Positions 1 to 4,942 of a stretch of 5,700 bases of DNA are shown here, one piece after another (position 1 is the stretch's first letter; every line of letters begins with the position of its first letter). The DNA is from JAWOJF01 sp046481785. GTDB taxonomy: Bacteria > Bacteroidota > Ignavibacteria > Ignavibacteriales > Ignavibacteriaceae. The notes under the pieces are model-generated. The model was given only the letters and a program-made list of their open reading frames with translations. It did no database searches and was not told the DNA's origin. The stretch is from positions 1 through 5,700 of the forward strand of contig JAWOJF010000334.1 in the NCBI GenBank assembly GCA_046481785.1, read 5' to 3'. A program made the position numbers and the translations under genes.

Positions 1-14
1 TTTTAACATGGGGG

Positions 15-322
15 AGCCTAAAGAACCATAACGGGCTTTAGCCCTGAACTGAAGCTAATTCAGGGCTAAAGCCCATATAATATTAACTCATATCCCCCAG
101 GCTGATGGGAGTGTTGCACAACTCAGCCTTAACTTCACAAGGAGAAGATATCAATTGCCACGACTTTTAAGTCGTGGCAATTGATATCTTCTCCTTGTGA
201 AGTTAAGGCTGAGTTGTGCAACACTCCCTTCAGCCTGGGGGATATGAGCTAATATTATATGGGCTTTAGCCCTGAATTAGCTTCAGTTCATGGCTAAAGC
301 CCATGTTATGGTTCTATAGGCT
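15..322. repeat. ~308 bp near-perfect palindrome with nested hairpins
   Basis: The two halves are reverse complements around a 2-nt centre (TT, 167-168). Bases 107-166 pair with 169-228 without a mismatch. From 33 to 302 I count only three mismatched pairs (44/291, 86/249, 106/229). Outside that, 15-32 matches 303-322 with one mismatch and a 2-base indel. Each arm carries its own hairpin: GGGCTTTAGCCCTGAA (33-48) pairs perfectly with 59-74, and 261-276 pairs with 287-302 with one mismatch. The centre is CCACGACTT-TT-AAGTCGTGG. No gene is present. The pieces resemble clustered palindromic units (REP/RAYT-type) that I associate with Bacteroidota genomes, here as two inverted copies of a ~150 bp unit. 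A fold-back assembly artefact is the main alternative. Confidence 0.9.
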
Positions 323-338
323 TTAAATAAACCCCTGC

Positions 339-363
339 AAAAAATAAGCTGGATAAATCCAGC
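339..363 (-). terminator. Rho-independent terminator-like hairpin
   Basis: Read on the minus strand, GCTGGAT-TT-ATCCAGC (363 to 348) is a 7-bp stem followed at once by TTATTTTTT (347 to 339). It lies 108 bp beyond the stop codon of the NifX-like gene and is oriented to end that minus-strand transcript. The same hairpin recurs at 5589-5612 and, degraded, at 5478-5499, so it is also part of a dispersed repeat module. Stem GC content is modest, so efficiency is uncertain. Confidence 0.55.
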
Positions 364-375
364 CTCTACAAAATT

Positions 376-500
376 TGCCTACTGCCTATTGCATACTGCC
401 TACTTGCCCTTACTGCATACTGCCTACTTGCCCTTACTGCCATTTGCCTACTGCCTATTGCCTACTGGCCTTAACTGCCTACTTGCCCAAACTGCCGACT
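376..500. repeat. degenerate heptamer tract (TGCCTAC)n
   Basis: The tract is built of 7-nt units varying around TGCCTAC/TGCCTAT/TGCATAC, interspersed with TTGCCCTTAC. It contains an exact 24-bp tandem duplication (390-413 and 414-437). It resembles the short tandem heptanucleotide repeats (STRR) known in cyanobacteria and similar tracts seen in Bacteroidota genomes. It runs into the 3' end of the minus-strand NifX-like gene. The same kind of tract returns at 5625-5700. Confidence 0.85.
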
Positions 501-836
501 GTGGACTTGCTCTTGTTCTCTGTACATGCCGTACAATTCATCCATAAACATTGCCGGACTTGCTTCAACATTTTCTATTACCTTAATAGTAGCTTCGGAA
601 AAAAGTTTTTTCGCATCGTTTTCACATATCCCGCAGACCACAACATTAACTCCCTGCTTTATCAGCATTTGAGCACAGAAGACTTCCGAACCATGGGAAT
701 TACTTATGTGGTTTGTCATTTTTTGTATTAATGTTTCACTATCCATATCATAAATAAAAAAGTATTCTGATTTACCGAACAATTTGGAAACCCTTGCACC
801 GTTAGAAATAAACTCAACACTTACAGCTATTTTCAT
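471..836 (-). CDS. NifX/NifB/orange-protein family (Nitro_FeMo-Co domain) protein
   Basis: The 121-aa product has the fold signature of the dinitrogenase iron-molybdenum cofactor family (PF02579): an MKIAV start, an ARVSKLFGKSEYFFIYD strand-turn region, then HGSEVFCAQMLIKQGVNVVVCG and DAKKLF. Family members are small cytoplasmic proteins that bind or carry metal-sulfur clusters (NifX, NafY, NifB C-terminus, orange protein). Cys residues sit in FCA and in a CGIC motif where relatives usually have a Gly-rich turn; the CxxC may be a metal site (inference). I chose the ATG at 836 because the family starts MKIAV and because the sigma-54 promoter predicts a transcript start near 857; an in-frame ATG at 848 would leave a leader of only about 9 nt. 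The last ~14 residues (EQEQVHSRQFGQVGS) and the stop codon are encoded by repeat-tract DNA. The regulator gene lies immediately upstream on the same strand. It is a stand-alone copy; no nif genes are visible. Confidence 0.82.
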   Translation of the reverse strand: MKIAVSVEFISNGARVSKLFGKSEYFFIYDMDSETLIQKMTNHISNSHGSEVFCAQMLIKQGVNVVVCGICENDAKKLFSEATIKVIENVEASPAMFMDELYGMYREQEQVHSRQFGQVGS

Positions 837-867
837 ATCCTGCACCATTATTTATTTCAACAAGGTG

Positions 868-883
868 TGCAAAAACCAGACCA
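868..883 (-). promoter_or_regulatory. sigma-54 (-24/-12) promoter for the NifX-like gene
   Basis: The minus strand reads TGGTCTGGTTTTTGCA. Against the consensus TGGCACG-N4-TTGCW it matches 9 of 12 positions, including both invariant dinucleotides (GG at -24, GC at -12) at exact spacing. It lies between the end of the sigma-54 activator gene and the NifX-like start, and predicts transcription from about position 857. An imperfect dyad TGCT-ATTC-AGCA around 909-920 could be an upstream activator site, but this is weak. Confidence 0.65.
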
Positions 884-932
884 GAAAAATGAGTCGTTTT
901 CCGCTTCTGCTATTCAGCAAACTAAATCTATT

Positions 933-2675
933 TTATAAGCCGTATTTTTTAATCTTTCGCCAGAGGGTGGTTTTATTTATGCCAAGTGAATCTGCGGTTT
1001 TAGTCCGGCTTCCATTAAACTTTCGGAGAGTTTCAATAATTAATTGCTTTTCGGCATCTTCAAGTGGGGTTTTAGGCATTAACGCTTCGTTTGAATCTGT
1101 TTCATCCAGAAGAGCCTGAAATTTTGAAGGAAGATGTTCCGGTTTAATGGCTTCTGAGTTGCAAACAACAAAGGCATGTTCAATTACATTATCAAGTTCG
1201 CGTATATTTCCGGGCCACCTGTATAATGTTATTGCTTTTAATGCATCAGGTGATATGTAATGAATTTCCTTTTTAAATCTTTTTTTATACTTATCCATAA
1301 AATGATTAACAAGACTTGGAATATCATCTTTTCGTTCAAATAAAGATGGAAGATGAATATTTATAACATTTATCCTGTAATATAAATCATCTCTGAACCT
1401 TCCTTCTTTTATTTCCATTTCAAGGTTCCTGTGTGTAGCAGAAATTATTCTTGCATTAAGTGGAAGAGTTTTTATACCGCCGACTCTTTCAAACTGCCTG
1501 TTTTCAAGTACTCGCAGCAGTTTAACCTGAACGGATAATGGAATATCCCCTATTTCATCCAGGAACAAAGTACCGTTTCCTGAAAGCTCAAACCTGCCCG
1601 GCTTTGTATGCATAGCTCCTGTAAAGGCTCCTTTTTCATGTCCAAAAAGTTCACTTTCAAGCAAACTCTCAGCAAAAGCCGTACAATTTACCGCTATAAA
1701 TGGTTCTGATTTTCTGTCGCTGTTCAAATGAATGGCACGTGCAACAATTTCTTTACCGGTTCCGCTTTCGCCGGTTATCAGCACTGTGCTGTCGGTATTA
1801 ATTACGTTTTCCATCATATTAAATACTTTTATCATTGGCTTGCTGCGGCCAATAATATTCTTAAAGTGAAAACGCTCTTCAATGTGCTCGGAAAGATTTT
1901 TCATTACACTTATATCTTCAAAAGTAACAACCCTGCCTGTTTTTTTCCCTGACACATCAAGTAGTGGAGCTGAATTAATACGGACTAAAACCCTGCTGCC
2001 GTCTTTACGTATAATAGTAGTTTCTCGTAATAATGCCTGCTGATGTTCTGTTATGAATGTTCTTAGCTGTAAATCCTCTTTCCCGTCTTCGGATGGGAAT
2101 ACCTGCCAGTATTTTTTTCCAACAGCTTCTGAAATTGTAAATCCCGTTATTTTTTCGGCAGAACGGTTAAAAGAAGTTATTTCCCAGTTCGAATTTATTG
2201 TAAAGGTACCCTCAAGCAGACTGTTAAATATGGTCTCAAGCTTATTTTTTTCTTCAATAATTTCATTATTTTTTTCATCTAAAAGATTGTATAGTGATAG
2301 CATTTCCTGTGTATCTCTGAATACTGCTATAACCCCTATAGTTCCCTGTGAAGGCTGTATTACTGGGGTAATTGAGGCTGTTACAGACAATACTTTGTTA
2401 TTACTGCAATTTATTGTTAAAGGAATGTTTGAATATATTTCGCCGGAAATAAGGCTTTGCCCTATTAGCTGATTCTTCCCCTCTGAAAAATCAAATAAAA
2501 TATCTGCCGGTTTTGATATAATATCTTTATCCTGGAAACCGGTAATTCTTGCAGCGGCTTCATTAAATATAATTATCTTATTCTCCCTGTTAATTGCAAT
2601 AATTCCATCGGGAGTAAATAATTTATCGTTCATTTTTTCGGTTATGTGTTGATCAGGCGTCATTTCATGCTTCAT
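933..2675 (-). CDS. PAS-PAS sigma-54-dependent transcriptional activator (Fis-type HTH)
   Basis: The 580-aa product is a bacterial enhancer-binding protein. PAS 1 is at about residues 12-125 (DGIIAINRENKIIIFNEAAARITGF). A charged, likely coiled-coil linker spans about 127-147. PAS 2 is at about 147-258, ending RVVTFEDIS. The AAA+ sigma-54 interaction domain is at about 272-500, with Walker A GESGTGKE (302-309), the sigma-54-contacting GAFTGA loop (349-354), Walker B TLFLDEIG (369-376), an arginine-finger region RFRDDLYYR (426-434) and the sensor II stretch WPGNIREL (487-494). A Fis-type helix-turn-helix occupies about 540-578 (TKTADSLGINKTTLWRKI). All ATPase and sigma-54 contact motifs are intact. 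There is no receiver domain, so the signal is probably a small molecule, redox state or partner protein sensed by PAS. The ATG at 2675 is preceded by GGAA at short spacing. The gene is divergent from the Rnk cassette and upstream of the NifX-like gene, and both have sigma-54-like promoters, so it is probably their local regulator (inference). Confidence 0.95.
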   Translation of the reverse strand: MKHEMTPDQHITEKMNDKLFTPDGIIAINRENKIIIFNEAAARITGFQDKDIISKPADILFDFSEGKNQLIGQSLISGEIYSNIPLTINCSNNKVLSVTASITPVIQPSQGTIGVIAVFRDTQEMLSLYNLLDEKNNEIIEEKNKLETIFNSLLEGTFTINSNWEITSFNRSAEKITGFTISEAVGKKYWQVFPSEDGKEDLQLRTFITEHQQALLRETTIIRKDGSRVLVRINSAPLLDVSGKKTGRVVTFEDISVMKNLSEHIEERFHFKNIIGRSKPMIKVFNMMENVINTDSTVLITGESGTGKEIVARAIHLNSDRKSEPFIAVNCTAFAESLLESELFGHEKGAFTGAMHTKPGRFELSGNGTLFLDEIGDIPLSVQVKLLRVLENRQFERVGGIKTLPLNARIISATHRNLEMEIKEGRFRDDLYYRINVINIHLPSLFERKDDIPSLVNHFMDKYKKRFKKEIHYISPDALKAITLYRWPGNIRELDNVIEHAFVVCNSEAIKPEHLPSKFQALLDETDSNEALMPKTPLEDAEKQLIIETLRKFNGSRTKTADSLGINKTTLWRKIKKYGL

Positions 2676-2713
2676 ATTATTCCATAAATATAATCATTTT
2701 CAGGAATATAAAA

Positions 2714-2730
2714 TGAAACGCTGACTATAC
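2714..2730. promoter_or_regulatory. candidate activator site, copy 1 (TGAAACGCtGacTATAC)
   Basis: This 17-bp sequence recurs at 3071-3087 with 14 of 17 bases identical in the same orientation. This copy is 39 bp upstream of the regulator start codon and could mediate autoregulation. It may instead be a chance match or a remnant of duplicated flank around the inserted element between the copies. Confidence 0.3.
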
Positions 2731-2740
2731 ACAGCTAGTG

Positions 2741-3047
2741 CTGTCCGGTATAAAATTATTATTGATAATAATATTCATAAATAGATGTAGAATCTGGATC
2801 TATTTTATTATGAAATCAATCCCAATCTGCCGTCCCTAAAGGACTTTGTTTATTTGGTTTGATTATTCTTTAAATCATTAATATTGCAGGGATACAAAAG
2901 CTAACATCATAACCCAGCCAACTGTATGTTAAGGTTTAATATCATATTGCTGTTTTAAGTCCCATTAGAAACGTATGTTTATAGACATAGGTAACCTCAA
3001 AAATATTCAAGTTCCGTAGGAACGAAAAAAATTATTATTTTGGACAG
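2741..3047. mobile_element. ~307 bp MITE-like insertion or IS remnant with CTGTCC ends
   Basis: The ends are CTGTCC (2741-2746) and its reverse complement GGACAG (3042-3047), each followed inward by AT-rich ATTATTATT-like sequence. There is no coding potential inside. Three short palindromic motifs of one family occur in it: GTCCCTAAAGGAC (2832-2844), the degenerate GTCCCATTAGAAAC (2959-2972) and GTTCCGTAGGAAC (3011-3023, 5-bp stem). Such GTCCC/GTTCC palindromes are, from memory, abundant in Bacteroidota intergenic DNA. The left end is also part of a hairpin ACAGC-TAGT-GCTGT (2731-2744). I could not find a clear target-site duplication, so the boundaries are tentative. Confidence 0.45.
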
Positions 3048-3061
3048 ATATGAACAAAATG

Positions 3062-3106
3062 ATTGCAAAGTGAAACGCCGTTTATACCTTGTTACATTTT
3101 TGCAAT
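3062..3106. promoter_or_regulatory. inverted ATTGCAAA / TTTGCAAT pair upstream of the cassette promoter
   Basis: ATTGCAAA (3062-3069) and its exact reverse complement (3099-3106) are 37 bp apart centre to centre. They lie about 75-120 bp upstream of the predicted sigma-54 start site, where enhancer-binding proteins usually bind. A smaller dyad, AAACG-C-CGTTT (3073-3083), sits between them inside candidate site copy 2. They are a plausible upstream activating sequence but are unproven. Confidence 0.3.
3071..3087. promoter_or_regulatory. candidate activator site, copy 2 (TGAAACGCcGttTATAC)
   Basis: It matches 14 of 17 bases of 2714-2730. This copy has a clean 5-bp dyad AAACG-C-CGTTT (3073-3083) and lies about 100 bp upstream of the predicted start of the plus-strand cassette, a suitable place for activator binding. 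Together with copy 1 it would place one site near each divergent promoter. Confidence 0.35.
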
Positions 3107-3117
3107 GTTCCGGCAGA

Positions 3118-3142
3118 TAATCCGCAGTAATCCTGTTAATCC
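3118..3142. repeat. three TAATCC direct repeats at helical-turn spacing
   Basis: TAATCC occurs at 3118-3123, 3128-3133 and 3137-3142, with steps of 10 and 9 bp, so all three face roughly the same side of the helix. The array ends 12 bp upstream of the sigma-54-like element. It could be a protein-binding array for IHF-like or repressor control; this is speculative. Confidence 0.3.
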
Positions 3143-3154
3143 CCTTAAAAACAT

Positions 3155-3170
3155 TGGCCCCCTTTTTGAA
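3155..3170 (+). promoter_or_regulatory. sigma-54-like promoter of the plus-strand cassette
   Basis: TGGCCCCCTTTTTGAA matches 9 of 12 positions of TGGCACG-N4-TTGCW at exact spacing. The -24 GG is intact, but the -12 element reads GA rather than GC, which weakens the call. The predicted start is near 3181, leaving a ~49-nt leader before the first small gene. Its position divergent to a sigma-54 activator gene supports it. A sigma-70-type promoter was not evident. Confidence 0.45.
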
Positions 3171-3214
3171 ACGTATAATTAAAGCTTACTGCCAGTATTC
3201 AATTAAATTCAAAT

Positions 3215-3220
3215 AGGAGG
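3215..3220 (+). promoter_or_regulatory. perfect Shine-Dalgarno AGGAGG of the 40-aa gene
   Basis: AGGAGG ends 9 nt before the ATG at 3230. It is the strongest ribosome binding site in the window; the neighbouring genes show only AGGG, AAGGG or GGA. It is the main reason to accept the short reading frame as a gene and suggests high translation. Confidence 0.7.
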
Positions 3221-3229
3221 TTGCTGGAT

Positions 3230-3352
3230 ATGAGCAGCGATAAATCAATAAAGCCGGATAAGAAAAAAGCCGTGATGACAATCAAAGAAAAAAGAGCTTT
3301 AAAAAGAGCAAAGAAAGAACAAAAAGATATTAAACTTGGTTCAATGAAATAA
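3230..3352 (+). CDS. 40-aa very basic small protein, unknown function
   Basis: The frame runs ATG to TAA and encodes 40 residues: MSSDKSIKPDKKK at the N-terminus, then a probable amphipathic charged helix (about 17-35, TIKEKRALKRAKKEQ) and a short tail ending GSMK. I count 13 Lys and 2 Arg against 5 acidic residues, net about +10, with no Cys and no hydrophobic segment. It would be cytoplasmic and could bind nucleic acid, ribosome or an acidic partner (inference). It is the first gene after the sigma-54-like promoter and has a perfect AGGAGG. A 106-bp gap without a clear terminator separates it from rnk. I recognise no family. Confidence 0.6.
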   Translation: MSSDKSIKPDKKKAVMTIKEKRALKRAKKEQKDIKLGSMK

Positions 3353-3458
3353 GATAACCAAAACCGGTTCCTGATACCGCGATAATCTTTAAAAAGGATT
3401 GAGAAAAAAAGAGATATTAAAATATTTTGAATACTAACAAACTATTTATGGAACAAAA

Positions 3459-3890
3459 ATGAAAAAAAGAAAAATATATGTTACAGAAAAAGATAAGACT
3501 AAGCTAATGGGGTTGTTTGCATCAACAATGGGATTCAGACAGCGCGACTTAAAAACAGTTAGGGACTTATTAAATGAACTGGAACGCGCTGAAGTAATTT
3601 CTGATGAAAATCCGGATTATTCTGTAGTTACAATGAACTCAACTGTACTTGTTGAAGATCTTAATACAAAGGAAGAATATACTTATACTATTGTATATCC
3701 GGAAAATGCCGATAGTTCACAAAACAAAATATCAATACTTGCCCCGGTAGGTACCGCATTACTGGGTTATAAAACTGGTGATGTTGTTGAATGGGAAGTA
3801 CCTGCAGGGAAAAGAAAATTACGTGTAAAGGATATTCTCTGCCATCCGGAAACTGTTCAAAATAATTTTGCGGCTGGTCAATCAGCTTAA
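3459..3890 (+). CDS. Rnk-type GreA/GreB-family RNA polymerase regulator
   Basis: The 143-aa product matches Rnk (regulator of nucleoside diphosphate kinase, ~136 aa in E. coli). The N-terminus (about 5-50) is a short helical hairpin, much shorter than the GreA coiled coil. Residues about 52-128 form the FKBP-like GreA/GreB C-terminal domain, with the hallmark SILAPVGTALLGYKTGD (92-108) and EWEVPAGKRKLRV (111-123). Rnk proteins bind RNA polymerase near the secondary channel but, with the short hairpin, do not stimulate transcript cleavage like GreA/GreB; in enterics and pseudomonads Rnk affects NDP kinase and polyphosphate/nucleotide balance. Here it is the second gene of the cassette, 22 bp ahead of the next gene. 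A GGA lies just upstream of the ATG at 3459, and an ATG at 3448 opens a 4-codon frame that overlaps this start as ATGA. The tail after residue 130 is non-conserved. Confidence 0.9.
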   Translation: MKKRKIYVTEKDKTKLMGLFASTMGFRQRDLKTVRDLLNELERAEVISDENPDYSVVTMNSTVLVEDLNTKEEYTYTIVYPENADSSQNKISILAPVGTALLGYKTGDVVEWEVPAGKRKLRVKDILCHPETVQNNFAAGQSA

Positions 3891-3912
3891 AGACTATTAA
3901 AAGGGTGATGTT

Positions 3913-4140
3913 ATGGAAACAATTTATAGCCACAATATAACGGCGGATGAACTTAACAAACTGGGTAAAATGATTCCCGGAAGAGAAATTGATAGTGAAT
4001 CAGAGTATAGAGATAAAATTAGCGAGGAAATTAAATATGCAGATCTTTTCCGACTCTATTCTATTAGAGGAAAAAAAGAAAAAGCAAAGTTATTTCTCGA
4101 TAAAATAAATGACCGGGTATTAAAGTTTCTCCTGCAGTAG
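3913..4140 (+). CDS. 75-aa protein of unknown function
   Basis: I do not recognise this protein. It is charged and probably all-helical: helix 1 around residues 10-19 (ADELNKLGKM), a linker with PGREID, helix 2 about 28-52 (EYRDKISEEIKYADLFRLYSIRG) and helix 3 about 54-75 (KKEKAKLFLDKINDRVLKFLL). The last two helices look like a TPR-type helix pair, but one repeat is too little to assign. There is no signal peptide, membrane segment or Cys. An AAGGG-type ribosome binding site precedes the ATG at 3913. The gene follows rnk by 22 bp and precedes the FolE2-like gene by 43 bp, which points to co-transcription. Confidence 0.75.
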   Translation: METIYSHNITADELNKLGKMIPGREIDSESEYRDKISEEIKYADLFRLYSIRGKKEKAKLFLDKINDRVLKFLLQ

Positions 4141-4183
4141 AATCTTTTAAACAAGTTATTAAAATAATTATAGGGTATTATAT

Positions 4184-4942
4184 ATGACAGAACAACACAG
4201 GGAATTTGTAAATGTTTGTTTGTATGATTTGGTTTGTCCAATCACAGTTGGTACAAAATCAAAAGCAGCAGGGGAGAGTACATTAATAAATATAATGGTT
4301 GAGGCGGAAATAGAAAGAAAATATGAGCAGGATTTTGGAAAAAACATACTTGAAATTGTTAATAACAGGGATACTTATATAGGTCCCATGCAGTTGAGTA
4401 CTAAAATAATAGCTTATATAAACTCAATAAATGCCGGAAATTTTACTATTGTTTTCAGGTACCCGGTATTTCTTGAAAAGCACCGCAGAGGCTCAGCTTC
4501 AAAATACCTGGCAAAATATAATTGTGAAAGAATAATAAAGAGGACATCTTTAATTACATATAAAAAGTTGTTTGTAGTAGAGATCCCGGTTATACTTGAA
4601 AAGCATGCTTCCGGCAGTACAAATAATTCGCCTGATGTTAACAATAAAATACTTGTTAAGGCGGAAGGATTTGAACCCATTTTTGCTGAGGATATAATTG
4701 AAATAGTTGAAGATGTTACTGATAACCGCATTTATGAACCGCAGACTGCTGAAGGGGAAAATATACGCCTGAAACTGTCAGATGAGATAAAGAAAAGAAT
4801 ATTAGACAGACTAAGTTGTGATAACTGCACTGTTAAAATTATTTCCGAAAAGATACAATATTCATATTCGTCCGTAGTAACCGGTAAAAATGAAAAGAAA
4901 GAAGAGGATAAAAAATACAGTGAAGAATATTCTATCATATGA
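4184..4942 (+). CDS. divergent GTP cyclohydrolase IB (FolE2)-like protein, catalytic motifs lost
   Basis: The 252-aa product follows the FolE2/MptA (PF02649) layout, a double T-fold. NVCLYDLVCPITV (10-22) fits the family's 'VGIKDLRFPI' start. From ESTLINIMV (31) to KYNC (114) it aligns almost without gaps with family members as I recall them, including the RYPVFLEKHRRGS strand-turn (92-104). FVVEIPV (130-136) fits the strand before the active site, and AEDIIEIVEDV (168-178) plus the C-terminal strand VKIISEKIQYSYSS (217-230) complete the fold. The GTHMSRF motif, the zinc-ligand CPCSKE motif and the HNQRS segment are all replaced, and the region of PDEKYVTEKAYENP is shortened. It is therefore unlikely to convert GTP to dihydroneopterin triphosphate and may bind a pterin, purine or protein instead (inference). 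PV[FI]LEKHxxGS occurs twice (94-104, 135-145). AGGG precedes the ATG. The charged tail after residue 235 overlaps the next gene. Confidence 0.65.
   Translation: MTEQHREFVNVCLYDLVCPITVGTKSKAAGESTLINIMVEAEIERKYEQDFGKNILEIVNNRDTYIGPMQLSTKIIAYINSINAGNFTIVFRYPVFLEKHRRGSASKYLAKYNCERIIKRTSLITYKKLFVVEIPVILEKHASGSTNNSPDVNNKILVKAEGFEPIFAEDIIEIVEDVTDNRIYEPQTAEGENIRLKLSDEIKKRILDRLSCDNCTVKIISEKIQYSYSSVVTGKNEKKEEDKKYSEEYSII

Noticed and set aside
376..500. Possible CRISPR array
   Set aside because: Units are 7 nt and degenerate with no unique spacers; this is simple-sequence repeat.
375..731. Plus-strand open frame of 118 codons, Tyr/Cys/Pro-rich at its start
   Set aside because: Its first half is translated heptamer repeat and its second half is antisense to the NifX-like gene, which has clear family motifs.
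2053..2472. Plus-strand open frame antisense to the regulator
   Set aside because: It is a shadow of the PAS region of the sigma-54 activator, with no recognisable motifs or ribosome binding site.
3388..3405. AATCTTT-AAA-AAGGATT hairpin after the 40-aa gene as a terminator
   Set aside because: The stem is A/T-rich with a G-T pair and is followed by purines rather than a T-tract, so it is unlikely to terminate.
3448..3462. ATGGAACAAAAATGA mini-frame before rnk
   Set aside because: Only four codons; the overlap with the rnk ATG is probably chance and not evidence of a leader peptide.
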